The translations under genes and the position numbers were made by a program. The notes under the pieces are model-generated. The model did not search any database and was not told where the DNA came from. It was given only the letters and a program-made list of their open reading frames with translations. Shown here in pieces: positions 9,601-20,221 of a DNA stretch of 64,000 bases (the first letter of the stretch is position 1; each line of letters starts with the position of its first letter). The stretch spans positions 1 through 64,000 of the forward strand of contig JAGNWK010000001.1 in NCBI GenBank assembly GCA_017985985.1, read 5' to 3'. This DNA comes from Oligoflexales bacterium (GTDB lineage: Bacteria > Bdellovibrionota_B > Oligoflexia > Oligoflexales > Bog-1112).

Positions 9601-10572
9601 TTAAATAGAGCAGTTTATTTTTCCTAAAAATCCTGTCAAATTTATTTTTCGATTATCCGAGTCGGGGCAGGAAAGACTTATTTTAGTGAGTTGAAAAAGT
9701 CTTGAGTCGGAACTTGGATTCTCGACGGTGATAGCCAGGAAGAGATTTTTTTCATCGGATCTTATTTCCGAGGGTTTCCATTTGATCTGACCCGTTATGT
9801 GCAGACTACCCATATTTGAAGCCAGAACAATAGGGTTTTCAAGAGAGAGAACTTCCTGCTCCATATTGAGCTTGGCTTGGATAGGCTCAAAGCTCACAAA
9901 CTCAGGGAGAAGCCCTGCAAGAGGAATTCGTGGTAAAGGAAAAGTTAAGTTTTGCACAGCTAAAGAGAAGGAACCTTTCATGGAAGCAAGGTTGTAGGGA
10001 CTTTTCCTTTTAAAGTTTAAGGCGATAGAAATGAATCCCTTCCAGTCTTTCAGAAACTCTGTCTGTGTACTCCCAAGTTTTTTCATGACGGAGGATATTT
10101 TGGAAAGGGGGAGCTTCATGACCCGAGCTTTCCAATCGCCTCGGTATGTAAAATTTTTTGTGGCGACGCGCTCTCGAAAATAAGAGCTTGAGTATTCAAG
10201 CCAAGCTGGTTCAGCAAGATCGCTATCTTTCACTGTTAGGCGGAGTGAGAACCAAAAAACTAGCAATTTGACAGAGGCGACAAATTCGTCCAGAAATAAA
10301 ATAGGTTCTGGGTCGAAGAGCTTTGGCGACTTGAACTGGGCCGTCAGTGGAAACTTCCAATTTATCTCAGCTGCTTCGAACTTTAATTTTGGTCTGTCGA
10401 GGACAAAGGCGAGTTCATCCTGAATAAAATTCTTGAAGAGGATCGATTGGACGAAAAATTTTGGTACAAGGGTGAAGATAGAGATAGAGGAGACGAGAAG
10501 CAGCCAATACCAAGGGCTAAAAATGTTGAACAATCGTTTCTTTTTATATTTTGATGACGAAGTTTTATTCAT
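9601..10572 (-). CDS. Single-pass membrane protein of unknown function, AsmA/GspN-like layout
   Basis: 323 residues. A Lys-rich N-terminus (KYKKKRLFN) precedes one hydrophobic helix at about 20-45; the rest is beta-rich and without Cys until the end, so it is probably periplasmic and anchored to the inner membrane. The layout resembles AsmA-like or GspN-type proteins (short helix plus a lipid-handling-like beta domain), but I see no diagnostic motif. It is divergent from ligA across a 57-bp gap. Confidence 0.45.
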   Translation of the reverse strand: MNKTSSSKYKKKRLFNIFSPWYWLLLVSSISIFTLVPKFFVQSILFKNFIQDELAFVLDRPKLKFEAAEINWKFPLTAQFKSPKLFDPEPILFLDEFVASVKLLVFWFSLRLTVKDSDLAEPAWLEYSSSYFRERVATKNFTYRGDWKARVMKLPLSKISSVMKKLGSTQTEFLKDWKGFISIALNFKRKSPYNLASMKGSFSLAVQNLTFPLPRIPLAGLLPEFVSFEPIQAKLNMEQEVLSLENPIVLASNMGSLHITGQIKWKPSEIRSDEKNLFLAITVENPSSDSRLFQLTKISLSCPDSDNRKINLTGFLGKINCSI

Positions 10573-10598
10573 GAGTACAAATCCATAATATAGAGATG

Positions 10599-10615
10599 AT
10601 TGCTATTATAGCAAT
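10599..10615. promoter_or_regulatory. Perfect 7+3+7 palindrome between divergent genes
   Basis: ATTGCTA-TTA-TAGCAAT lies in the 57-bp space between the divergent membrane-protein gene and ligA, immediately before the ligA ribosome-binding site (AGGAG). Position and symmetry fit an operator or a small hairpin controlling ligA. Chance cannot be excluded in AT-rich spacer. Confidence 0.3.
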
Positions 10616-10629
10616 AGGAGCATAGAAAA

Positions 10630-12645
10630 TTGAAGAAAGATACGAAAAGTGGAAAGATTGCGGATCTTGCTGAAAAAATTCTCACATATAAAAGAGCTTA
10701 TTACAGTGGGCAAGCTCTCATTAGTGATTTTGAATATGACAAACTTGAAGAAGAGCTTCTCGATCTAGATCCAAGTCATCCCGTCCTTTTACAAGTGGGA
10801 TCACCTGTTAAAAATAAGAGTTCTAATGCTATCGAGAAAGAAAATCTAGCTAAAGTTCCCCATCATCCACCTATGCTGTCTCTGGCTAAAACTTATTCTT
10901 TAGAAGATCTTTGTGAATGGTCTAAGGAGGCTCCACTTCTGGCCAGTATCAAGGTTGATGGCGTCAGTGTAGCTATCGTTTATGAAAAAGGACAGCTCAT
11001 CTTAGCAAAGACGAGAGGAGATGGATTTTTTGGTGAAGAAGTCACAAAAAAAATTCGTTGGATCAAAAAAGGTCTTCCCTCTAGCTTGTTTTTTAAAAAT
11101 AAAGAATTTAAAGAAAAATGGTCTGATATTTTTTTAAATAAGGTTGAAATTCGTGGAGAACTCTATTGTTCACAGGATAGCTTTTTTAAATTAGCTCTTG
11201 AGATGGATTCACTGTCTCTCGAGAAGCCAAGCAACCCTCGTAATATTGTTGCGGGTGTTCTTGGTCGAAAACATTATGAAGAACTCAGTCGATTCTTTGG
11301 CTTTCTCGCCTTTGATCTTCACTTTGAAAATTTAGAGGAAAATATTTTTAGCGCGGAGTTTGAGAAAGCCTCTGTCCTAGAAGATCTTGGATTTGAAACT
11401 CCAAGGTTTCAAATCACTACGGGGCAAGATCAAATTCAGGACTATATTGAGATGGTAAAGGAGTGGGTGGAGGAAGACGAACTTGGTATCGATGGAGTCG
11501 TTTTTTCTTACAATGATCTTGCTCTGCATCAGAAGTTAGGCTCAACAGCTCATCACCCTCGGTATAAGCTCTCCTTTAAGTGGCAAGGGGAAACAAAAGT
11601 CTCTACGATTCAAACTTTGAAATGGAATACCTCACGCTTGGGGATAGTGACCCCTGTAGCTGTTATCGATCCTGTTTCTTTGAGTGGAGCTATGATTAGC
11701 AATGTGACTCTGCACAATGCTGCCTACGTTAAAATTTTCAATTTAAAATCAAAAGACAAAATAGAAATCGTTCGTTCTGGGGAAGTCATTCCCAAATTTT
11801 TACGGGTGATAGAGTCTTCGACAGAACGGGTAGGGGAAGACATTCCAAGTGTCTGTCCTTCTTGCTCTTCTCCCTTGGTTTATGACAGTGTTCGACTGCT
11901 GTGTCCCAATAAGAAAAGCTGTCCAGCTCAAGTCCTTGGCAGTATCCTCAACTGGATTCGCTGTGTCGAAATTGATGATTTAAGTGAGAAGAGAGTGCAG
12001 TATCTACTGGACCTCAAATTGATCTCCCATTCTTCAGATTTATATCGTCTTCAGAGGGCTGATTTTCTGATGCTCCCGGCTACAAAAGATAAGATGGCTT
12101 TGAAGCTTCTCGACAATATCCAAAAAAGGAAGAGCTTGCCTCTCTCTCGATTCTTAAATGGTCTGGGCATTCAGGGGGTAGGGAAGACGCTTTGGCGGGA
12201 TCTTCTTCTGGTGTTCCCCACGTTAGACGCACTTAAGCAGGCTTCTGTAGACCAGATATCAGCTATCAATGGTTTTGGTCCCCTAAGGGCAGGGCAAATT
12301 GTTACGAGTTTAGAAGAGAAACGGTACGATATAGAACAGCTGTTAAAAGCAGGGGTTGAGATTCAGGCTTTAGAGGAAAATCGCGACCTCGTCGGGACAA
12401 GTAAGAAAAATCTGCTGGGATTATCGTTTGTCATCACGGGAACTTTGTCGAAGCCAAGAGAGGAAATCGTAGCCGCTATTGAACAGGCTGGTGGTAAAAT
12501 AGTGGAATCTGTATCAAAAAATACAAGTGCATTGATTACTGATGATCCAGATTCTTCTTCGAGTAAAGCTAAAAAAGCTAGGCAGCTGAATATTCCGATT
12601 TGGTCGGAGCAGAAGCTTTGGGAATTTAGTAAGGAAGGATCTTAG
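10630..12645 (+). CDS. ligA: NAD-dependent DNA ligase LigA
   Basis: 671 residues, the standard LigA length. It starts at TTG with AGGAG about 9 bp upstream. Domain order: NMN-binding Ia domain (DFEYDKLEEELL near 33-44), adenylation domain with active-site Lys108 in ASIKVDG (most relatives have KLDG or KxDG), OB fold, a Cys4 zinc finger near 410-435 (CPSC...CPNKKSC), helix-hairpin-helix repeats and a C-terminal BRCT domain with VITGTLSKPREE. It seals nicks in replication and repair using NAD+. No domain is missing. Confidence 0.97.
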   Translation: MKKDTKSGKIADLAEKILTYKRAYYSGQALISDFEYDKLEEELLDLDPSHPVLLQVGSPVKNKSSNAIEKENLAKVPHHPPMLSLAKTYSLEDLCEWSKEAPLLASIKVDGVSVAIVYEKGQLILAKTRGDGFFGEEVTKKIRWIKKGLPSSLFFKNKEFKEKWSDIFLNKVEIRGELYCSQDSFFKLALEMDSLSLEKPSNPRNIVAGVLGRKHYEELSRFFGFLAFDLHFENLEENIFSAEFEKASVLEDLGFETPRFQITTGQDQIQDYIEMVKEWVEEDELGIDGVVFSYNDLALHQKLGSTAHHPRYKLSFKWQGETKVSTIQTLKWNTSRLGIVTPVAVIDPVSLSGAMISNVTLHNAAYVKIFNLKSKDKIEIVRSGEVIPKFLRVIESSTERVGEDIPSVCPSCSSPLVYDSVRLLCPNKKSCPAQVLGSILNWIRCVEIDDLSEKRVQYLLDLKLISHSSDLYRLQRADFLMLPATKDKMALKLLDNIQKRKSLPLSRFLNGLGIQGVGKTLWRDLLLVFPTLDALKQASVDQISAINGFGPLRAGQIVTSLEEKRYDIEQLLKAGVEIQALEENRDLVGTSKKNLLGLSFVITGTLSKPREEIVAAIEQAGGKIVESVSKNTSALITDDPDSSSSKAKKARQLNIPIWSEQKLWEFSKEGS

Positions 12646-12696
12646 GGAAAACCTTGCCCTGAGCTAGTCGAATGGGTGCGCAGCTGGTTTCCCTAA
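12642..12696. terminator. Inverted repeat between convergent genes, palindrome family B
   Basis: TTAGGGAAAACC at 12642-12653 pairs with GGTTTCCCTAA at 12685-12695 (one extra A). It spans the convergent ends of ligA and the lipoprotein gene and is followed by AAAAAT. It could end transcription from both sides. The loop contains GCGCAGCTGGTT, also seen in the other family B elements. Confidence 0.5.
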
Positions 12697-12700
12697 AAAT

Positions 12701-14407
12701 TCAAAGATTCAAACTGTCTGTAAGTTCTCTTTTGCGGAAAGGAACTGGGGCTGGGTCTCCCTCTTTGGGTGATAGTACTGAATTTGAGCAGTCCAAGTTG
12801 GGAGTGATCAAAAAATCATAGATCGGGAAGCCCTTATCGGACGGTTGTTTTGGATCCCAGGGGATGAAAACTTTAATGGGTGCTGGTGGAGTCTGTGTGA
12901 GTAGGGACCAACTACTGAAGGATGAATACTCAAGATCTTTAAAATCAACATTAGCTGCTGGTATCTTACCTGCGTTGTAAGCTCGGACACAGGAAGCTTT
13001 TCCCTGTTCTTGTCCGAGGACAGGACTGGTCACTTTAAGTTCGAAACTAGCGAGGTAGTAAACACTGGCAATCGGATTCTTAAGTGTCAACTCGTACTGT
13101 CCCTTGCTAAGGTCGGCTTCATCGACATAGGAGTCTGGGCAGGATACGCCTACATATCCATAAAGGGAAGGCGCACCGTCCTGATGAGGAATATCTAGGG
13201 TAAGAAGGTCTGAGCCATTCAAGCTGAAGTCACTTTTGCTTTGGACGTTCACATCAGTCCAACCGAACTGATCAGGGAGATAGCTGTTGGACTCAAAGCA
13301 CATGATTTTTTCTTGAGGCTGGGAGCTGAGATAGCTCGATCCACTAGGGCCTTTCAAACTGATGCTGTACTTGTCGAGGGCGTAGGGTCCGACGCCCATC
13401 GTTCCATTGTATTTTCCGGTGCGGAGTTCTTCTTTTTTAGCTCTGAAATTGAGGGAACGCTGATAGGATGGAATTTGGCTTAGGTTTTGTCCGGCAGTGT
13501 AGCCACACTTTTGCTCAGCTGTTTGAAAAAGAATTTTGATCTCGTGTGTGACATTTAAATCACTCAGAGCATCTTGTGAGAAGCCCAAGGACATATCAAG
13601 ATCTTTGCCTTCATTGGGATATGATTTGGAATTGAGGATCATATAGGTAGACTCCATGTCGTCAGAAAGAACGTCATAGGTGTTCAAAAGGAGTAAGCAG
13701 ATATGATGAGCTCCATACCCGTACGTTTGAGTGGGAAACTTCAGCTGAAAATTGCTTTTTAAAACCAAATCGCTGGTTTTTATCTCTACAAAATCTTTTA
13801 TGGGATCCATCCCACATAAGATGAGCTGATAAGTCCCAAAAGCGAGGGAGTTAAATTTTACGACTTTCTTTGTGGCGTCGATGCTCAGCATGTCTCTGTG
13901 CCAAACATAGTTTACAGAATTTATGGAACCGATGGCGCAGATGTTTTTGTCTTTTTTCTCACCAGATGAATTTAGTAGATCCATGTTGGACTCTGGGATG
14001 ATATAGGGAAGGCTCACCTGCATAGGGAGGTTCAGTTTGTTGATAAGGTTGCTGGAGCTGTCTTTTGCTAGCAGAGTGATAGGGGCAGAGATAGCGAGGA
14101 GAGCTGGTTCATGGGAGTTGATAGCCTCTTTAAAGGCATCCGGTTGGTTTGCTTGGCTTATGACAACTTTTGCCCCTGCCGGGAGACTAGATGGAAAGAC
14201 TTCCGCAATGCTTCCTTTAGCTTCTCCGTCAGGCATGGTGAGGATTGTGCTTCCCGTTATGTTGACAGGTGCTTCAAATCGGACAAAGTTATCTGGATTG
14301 GCGTTGAATGCAGACTTGCTTTGTGCACTTTTTTTGCTACAAGAAAAGAATAAGGAGAGGGTGCAACAGATGCCAATAGCTATGGATAATTTATGTGATT
14401 TTAGCAC
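12701..14407 (-). CDS. Large lipoprotein of unknown function
   Basis: 568 residues starting at GTG with GAGG a few bases upstream. The signal sequence ends in lipobox LFFSC, so the mature protein is lipid-anchored at about Cys23. The rest is Ser/Asn/Pro-rich and beta-strand-like, with several well-separated Cys. I recognise no domain. It is transcribed alone, convergent with ligA. Confidence 0.6.
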   Translation of the reverse strand: MLKSHKLSIAIGICCTLSLFFSCSKKSAQSKSAFNANPDNFVRFEAPVNITGSTILTMPDGEAKGSIAEVFPSSLPAGAKVVISQANQPDAFKEAINSHEPALLAISAPITLLAKDSSSNLINKLNLPMQVSLPYIIPESNMDLLNSSGEKKDKNICAIGSINSVNYVWHRDMLSIDATKKVVKFNSLAFGTYQLILCGMDPIKDFVEIKTSDLVLKSNFQLKFPTQTYGYGAHHICLLLLNTYDVLSDDMESTYMILNSKSYPNEGKDLDMSLGFSQDALSDLNVTHEIKILFQTAEQKCGYTAGQNLSQIPSYQRSLNFRAKKEELRTGKYNGTMGVGPYALDKYSISLKGPSGSSYLSSQPQEKIMCFESNSYLPDQFGWTDVNVQSKSDFSLNGSDLLTLDIPHQDGAPSLYGYVGVSCPDSYVDEADLSKGQYELTLKNPIASVYYLASFELKVTSPVLGQEQGKASCVRAYNAGKIPAANVDFKDLEYSSFSSWSLLTQTPPAPIKVFIPWDPKQPSDKGFPIYDFLITPNLDCSNSVLSPKEGDPAPVPFRKRELTDSLNL

Positions 14408-14643
14408 GGCGACCTCATAGAATCATTTTTTATCAAAGCTTGGAAACCATCTCACAAGTCGTTTAGCTCAGTATTTTCGTCACTGCGCTGCTTGCCCCTC
14501 AATGTCTTGCTATACGACTTATGGGATGGTTCCTAGTAAAAAGTTTAGGTAGCCTCCCTATTTACTGAATCAGGGTAGGTAACCATTTCTTGAGAGGCAC
14601 AAATCTGACTCCCTTATCGGTTTCCTTCACTTTTTCTTGAGGA

Positions 14644-14832
14644 TCATAATTCGCAAATAACACCATCTTGCTTAACGACGATGGAATAGCCTTCTTCGAG
14701 GTCTACTTCATCGGTTAGGAGATGAAGTAGGGCTTCTGCCCCAATCTTCGCTCCCGTACTGAATGGCTTTTCTTCAGCTGCCACGAGTTCGATTTCTTCG
14801 CCGTCTGGACTTTGAATCATGACTTGATACAT
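14644..14832 (-). CDS. Small acidic protein, 62 residues, unknown function
   Basis: Starts at ATG 14832 with AAAGG 5 bp upstream; an in-frame GTG two codons earlier is a less likely start. The sequence is acidic and soluble (DGEEIELVAAEEKP, LTDEVDLEEGYSIVV), with no signal peptide or membrane segment. It lies between two lipoprotein genes on the same strand. Good initiation signals and coherent coding composition support it as real. No family recognised. Confidence 0.6.
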   Translation of the reverse strand: MYQVMIQSPDGEEIELVAAEEKPFSTGAKIGAEALLHLLTDEVDLEEGYSIVVKQDGVICEL

Positions 14833-14864
14833 AGACACCTTTCTATTTTGGAAGTTTTCTTTTT

Positions 14865-14899
14865 CTTTCTAAAGAGGGTGTTTCCCCATCTTTAGAAAG
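14865..14899. repeat. Palindrome family A element
   Basis: CTTTCTAAAGA at 14865-14875 pairs perfectly with TCTTTAGAAAG at 14889-14899 around a GGGTGTTTCCCCA loop. It shares the CTAAAGAGGG...CTCTTTAG core with elements near 21179, 35773 and 39752. It lies just upstream of the 62-residue gene. Confidence 0.6.
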
Positions 14900-14931
14900 G
14901 TGCTGGGGACCCCCCTTTGGAGATGGGAGAT

Positions 14932-15759
14932 CTAACGTCGACGTGTTTTAAAGAAACTACGTTTGGGGGTTACTGAACGAGAGTAGCTGCGTGTGGGAGC
15001 TAGCTGTGGACTTGGATTTTTTTTCTTAAAAAATGAACTCCGAGTTTGATCAGAAGAGCCACTGCCCCTCTCAAAAGTTCTTACCTTCGCTGGCGAAGAT
15101 GCGCCTGAGTACTTCCTCTGGTAGGAGCGGATAGCCCCTGGGGTGTCTGATTTAGCTCCGAAGCCCCCTAATACAGATTTTCCTGCTTGTGGGGGAGGGG
15201 GAGCATAGTATTGTGGTTTATCAAAGATAGCTCGACCTATGAGTTGGCCTGCCAGCCCACCGGCTATACCCCCTGCTGCTCCTGCTAGGAAGGGACTCCA
15301 GAAGGAGGGAGCATGGGATGCGGGGGTAGAGGCAGCGTTGCTTGCTTCGGAAGCAGGGGCCCCGGAGGAGGGGCTCTCAGGAGAGCTCTCCTTCTGACGA
15401 AGGGTGATCTGATAATCTTGAACGAGGTAGAGGACAGAGGGTTTAGACTCTTCTGTAGAGTAGTCAAGTTTTGCTCGTTCTTTTTCTTTGGTCTGTTCGT
15501 CTATACGAGCGAGTTGAAGACTTTCTATTTGGAGAGGCTGCGGGAAACAAGGCGGGGCATTGAGTAGTGTTAACTCATATAGGGATTCATCTCTGTCGTA
15601 GATAGCGGTTTGCACCGGATAAGATCCTGCGCTGAGTGAGCATTTTCCAGAAAGAGAGGTCGCACCCCTTGTTTCGGTGAGGGTGCTTTCTCCTGAGCGT
15701 TGACATGAAGAGAGGGTAAGTTCTAGGAGCACAAGACTGAGAAAAAAACGTAGAATCAT
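14932..15759 (-). CDS. Lipoprotein with Gly-rich membrane-like segment and basic tail
   Basis: 275 residues. The signal peptide ends in lipobox LTLSSC (Cys19). The middle has an Ala/Ser/Pro-rich linker followed by GAAGGIAGGLAGQLIGRAIF (about 159-178), a Gly-zipper-like hydrophobic stretch found in many outer-membrane-associated lipoproteins. The last 90 residues are rich in Ser, Arg, Lys and Phe and end in KTRRR. The function is unknown. It may be co-transcribed with the 62-residue gene downstream. Confidence 0.6.
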   Translation of the reverse strand: MILRFFLSLVLLELTLSSCQRSGESTLTETRGATSLSGKCSLSAGSYPVQTAIYDRDESLYELTLLNAPPCFPQPLQIESLQLARIDEQTKEKERAKLDYSTEESKPSVLYLVQDYQITLRQKESSPESPSSGAPASEASNAASTPASHAPSFWSPFLAGAAGGIAGGLAGQLIGRAIFDKPQYYAPPPPQAGKSVLGGFGAKSDTPGAIRSYQRKYSGASSPAKVRTFERGSGSSDQTRSSFFKKKNPSPQLAPTRSYSRSVTPKRSFFKTRRR

Positions 15760-15877
15760 GGTTCGCCTTTTTTATTTTTCAAGATGAAAGTCATGAAAAA
15801 GTTCAGGCAAAATCATACATGAAATAGAAGCATTTGAAAATAACTTCAATGCAGATCTAGGTTCGAAAGGACGTACT

Positions 15878-16519
15878 ATGACTCAAAGCTCTACGATGAC
15901 CTTGTATCATTATTGGCGCTCCTCATGCTCTTGGCGAGTTCGTTGGGCTATGGACTTAAAAAAAGTCACCCATGCATTAGAAGTCATTAATCTCTTAGAG
16001 GGACAGCAGAACAGTTCAGACTTTCTTGTTCGGAACCCATCGGGTGCTGTTCCTTGTCTGAAGGTAGGCTCACAATATTTTGCGGAGTCTCTGGCTATTT
16101 TGGAGTATCTGGAGGAGTTGTTCCCGGAACCATCTCTTTTTCCAAATTCACCCCTAGAGAGATTGAGAGTAAGGCAACTGGCCAACATCATCGTTTCTGG
16201 CACTCAGCCTTTGCAGAATCTTATGGTGCAGAGACAGCATTCCTCTGACCCAGAAAAGCAAAAAGAATATGCCCAGTTTTGGATCGGGCGAGGTTTGTCA
16301 TCATTTGAGTCGGTTTTACAGATGAGGTCTGGTTCTCATAGTTACAGTTGGGGTTCTCAGATTAGCTTGGCAGACATCTGCCTTATCCCGCAGTGCTACA
16401 ATGCCTTGCGCTTTGGTTTTGATCTGAGTGCATTTCCCCTGATTCAAACGATCTATCAGAGAGCGATGGACACAGAGGCGTGTAGAAGATCGGCCCCCGA
16501 TGCTTACGCTCCTTCTTGA
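15878..16519 (+). CDS. maiA: Zeta-class glutathione S-transferase, maleylacetoacetate isomerase-like
   Basis: 213 residues, the usual length. The N-terminal thioredoxin-like domain carries SSCSWRVR at 15-22, the zeta-class active-site motif with Ser and Cys, then GAVPCLK and ESLAILEYLEE for glutathione binding. The C-terminal helical domain has the usual ISLADICLIPQ. AAAGGA precedes the ATG. Zeta GSTs isomerise maleylacetoacetate in tyrosine breakdown or dechlorinate small acids. No other tyrosine-catabolism gene is nearby, so the substrate is uncertain. Confidence 0.82.
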   Translation: MTQSSTMTLYHYWRSSCSWRVRWAMDLKKVTHALEVINLLEGQQNSSDFLVRNPSGAVPCLKVGSQYFAESLAILEYLEELFPEPSLFPNSPLERLRVRQLANIIVSGTQPLQNLMVQRQHSSDPEKQKEYAQFWIGRGLSSFESVLQMRSGSHSYSWGSQISLADICLIPQCYNALRFGFDLSAFPLIQTIYQRAMDTEACRRSAPDAYAPS

Positions 16520-16564
16520 GGCAAGGGGCGGTAATGGAAACTGAACGGCGGTCTCCCTTAAGAG

Positions 16565-17464
16565 CTACCTTTGAGTTTTTTCCATAGTCGGAAGCGCTAG
16601 CTTCAGATCAGGACCGCGAAAGAATTCAATGCTGTCCCCCAGGCTGAGGTGAATAGCCCCGTGGGGGCCATCCATAGCACAGAGAGCGTGCTCACTTTTA
16701 TTCTCAATCGTAAAGGCTTCGCTTTCCGGCTCGAAAAAACCTTTGCGGATCGTTTTTTTCTGAGATGATGGATCATCAAAGAGCTCTCGCACAAAAAACT
16801 GAAAGCGCCTTTTCTCGAGAGGATATCGCTCTCCCCCTGCGGCATGGATAGCTGCACTGCTGCCGCAGGCTGTCGATACCCAGATCCCGCTGGATTTCTG
16901 TTCTTCAGAGCGGGCACCAACTTGAATTCTGTAGCGAGTTGTAGCGGGAGGTGAGCTGTTGGCGTAGAGGAGGTCGTTTAAGACTGGCTCTGTGATCATG
17001 GAGCCACCTGTCTGGGCAAAGCTTATTTTAGCTCGCAGCCTGCTGACGAGAACAGAGGGGCTATTCCCTTTGAGGATCTGCTCGATCACCTCTGGCAGGT
17101 CATTGATGGATCCATGACAGAGACGGCCGACACTGCGGGAAGAGGAGCGAATTCCTAGGAGGAGAGCTTCTGGCGATTCAATATGATGACTCGCTTCTAG
17201 CAAAGTTCCGTCCCCCCCAACTGTGATGACAGCAGAAATGGGACTTAGATCTGGCCAGAACAGACCTCGATTGACTTTTGTAAAAGAGATCTTTGCTTCT
17301 TTGAGGAGTCGAAAGAGCTCCTCAAGGGTCTCATAGTGTTCCTTGTGCTCAACGAGTAGTGTTTCCATGTATTCGCGACGGGGAGACGAATCACCAATTT
17401 TCTTACTGATCTTCTCCCCGTGGAGTTCAAGATTTGTTTTTTTGGCGACGACAAGGATGTTCAT
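16565..17464 (-). CDS. nadK: NAD kinase
   Basis: About 299 residues from ATG 17464, which overlaps the stop of the upstream foldase gene (TGATG), so the two are translationally coupled. The ATP-grasp GGDGTLLEASH motif and the following GIRSSSRSVGRLCH block match the NAD kinase family. The glycine-rich segment reads STACGSSAAIHAAGG where E. coli-type enzymes have STPTGSTAY, a variant seen in some other lineages. It phosphorylates NAD+ to NADP+ in the cytoplasm. Confidence 0.88.
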   Translation of the reverse strand: MNILVVAKKTNLELHGEKISKKIGDSSPRREYMETLLVEHKEHYETLEELFRLLKEAKISFTKVNRGLFWPDLSPISAVITVGGDGTLLEASHHIESPEALLLGIRSSSRSVGRLCHGSINDLPEVIEQILKGNSPSVLVSRLRAKISFAQTGGSMITEPVLNDLLYANSSPPATTRYRIQVGARSEEQKSSGIWVSTACGSSAAIHAAGGERYPLEKRRFQFFVRELFDDPSSQKKTIRKGFFEPESEAFTIENKSEHALCAMDGPHGAIHLSLGDSIEFFRGPDLKLALPTMEKTQR

Positions 17465-19035
17465 CACTCATCCTTCGTCGATTTGTCATCTAGTGCCAGG
17501 TATTCAGGGTTTTTATAGACGGCCTTCTTCTGATCGAAGCGGTCCCGAGACTTTTTCTCAAAGTCTTGAAATACAGTATAACCCTCGCTGTAAGCGATAG
17601 ACTGAGCGGTTTCTTCCCGCTTGTCTTCAGTCAGGGCTTTGGTGTCCGCTGGATCTTTTTTCAAAAGACGCAAAATGTAGAACTTATTTTGTGAAGAGAG
17701 CACGTCACTGGCGTCTCCAGCATTCTTCAACTTCAAAGCCGCTTCGAGCAGCTCTCTCTGCGAGCCTAGGCTTGGGATGTAATTTGTAGAGAGAGCGAAG
17801 GCTCCGGTGCTTTCCCAGCGAAGCCCTTGCCCTTGCAGATAAGTAGTATCTAAAGTCTTGGCCTTTATTTTTTCAAGCACCACATCGGCTATCTCTTTGG
17901 CAAATTTGGGGGCTCTTACTTGTTTAACAAGAGTTTCGACGATTTCATCGGAGGCTTGTTCTAGCGATTTTTCATTCTTAGGTTTTTTCTCTAAAACTTT
18001 GATGATGTGAAAGCCGAATGGGGTTTCGACAACAGAGCTGAGTTGACCTGGAGTCAGGGCAAACGCTGCATCGCTGAACTCTTTCACCATCGCATCTTTT
18101 GTGAAGAAACCAAGATTTCCACCTGAACTTTTCCCAGAGGGCTCATCTGTTTCTTTCCGGGCCAAGGTTCCGAAGTCGGGTTCGCTTGGCACCCTTTTAA
18201 GCAGGGTTTCTGCTTTGGACTTAGCTTCTTCTTTGGTTCTTTTGACGCTACTGGCTGCGTTTCTAGCCCCTTTGTAGGAGACGAGTATGTGTTGGGCCAG
18301 AACTTTTTCTTGAGAAATAAAGTCGCTGAGATGGCTGTTGTAGTAGGTTTTAATTTTCTCTTGAGCGTCTTTTTCTTCTAGAAATGCGTGCTTGTCTACT
18401 TCTTGGAGGGTGATCTTCATCTTGTCTGGGTCGACCTTCATGAATTCAATCTCCATTTTGGTTTCGCTTACCTTGTAGTCGAGCTCAACTAGAGATTTCG
18501 GAGCAAAGGTAGTCCTTGAAATAAAGCTGCGTAGTCTCTCCACACTTAGGCTGCGGCGGATATCCTCTTGAAAGGAAGATTCGGAATGCATGTTGCTGCG
18601 TAGAAATTGTCGAAATAAATCGGGAGAGAATTTTCCATCCTTATCTCGGAATGCTTTGATATTATTGAGATATCTTACGATCTCTTCATTGGAAGCCGTC
18701 AACCCTAGCTGGTCGGCTTCCAGCGTGAGGATGTGGCTGTCGATCAATTTATCCATAACCATTGAGGCCATTTTCATGGTCTTAGGATCGAAGTCAGCCC
18801 CATAGCGACTCTTCAATTGTTCAGCCTGTGAATTGTAGGCTCGGCTGAATTCAGAAAAGCTGATCTCATCCCCTCCAACACTAGCAGCCACCCCACTGAG
18901 AGAGCGATCTCCAGACTGTCTTGGCGCACAAACGCCAAAAAAGGTGAGGGAGAAGAGACAGAGTATTAAAACTATGTAGACCCCTAGGTTCTTCTTGTTT
19001 TCCCCTGAGGTTGTTGTTGTCCTCGTCCGGAACAT
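17464..19035 (-). CDS. Membrane-anchored periplasmic peptidyl-prolyl isomerase, PpiD/SurA type
   Basis: 523 residues from ATG 19035, chosen over an earlier in-frame start because GGAGG lies 5 bp upstream. One transmembrane helix at about 19-41 (NLGVYIVLILCLFSLTFFGV) anchors it. A SurA-N-like chaperone domain follows, then a parvulin domain at about 245-365 with LAQHILVSYKG, GNLGFFTKDAMVKEF and the TPFGFHIIKV end motif. It probably helps outer-membrane proteins fold. It is divergent from mreB and coupled to nadK. Confidence 0.85.
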   Translation of the reverse strand: MFRTRTTTTSGENKKNLGVYIVLILCLFSLTFFGVCAPRQSGDRSLSGVAASVGGDEISFSEFSRAYNSQAEQLKSRYGADFDPKTMKMASMVMDKLIDSHILTLEADQLGLTASNEEIVRYLNNIKAFRDKDGKFSPDLFRQFLRSNMHSESSFQEDIRRSLSVERLRSFISRTTFAPKSLVELDYKVSETKMEIEFMKVDPDKMKITLQEVDKHAFLEEKDAQEKIKTYYNSHLSDFISQEKVLAQHILVSYKGARNAASSVKRTKEEAKSKAETLLKRVPSEPDFGTLARKETDEPSGKSSGGNLGFFTKDAMVKEFSDAAFALTPGQLSSVVETPFGFHIIKVLEKKPKNEKSLEQASDEIVETLVKQVRAPKFAKEIADVVLEKIKAKTLDTTYLQGQGLRWESTGAFALSTNYIPSLGSQRELLEAALKLKNAGDASDVLSSQNKFYILRLLKKDPADTKALTEDKREETAQSIAYSEGYTVFQDFEKKSRDRFDQKKAVYKNPEYLALDDKSTKDE

Positions 19036-19161
19036 TCCTGCCTCCACTAGCGTAAAATGCAAATTTATGGTACCCAACAGTAAACATATAGTATCCTCAA
19101 ACAGCTTGGATCGCAAACTTGGATCTCAGTTGAATGATAGACAGAGATTAAGAGGGATTAA

Positions 19162-20208
<1,047 letters not shown>

Positions 20209-20221
20209 CAGGACCCTTACC

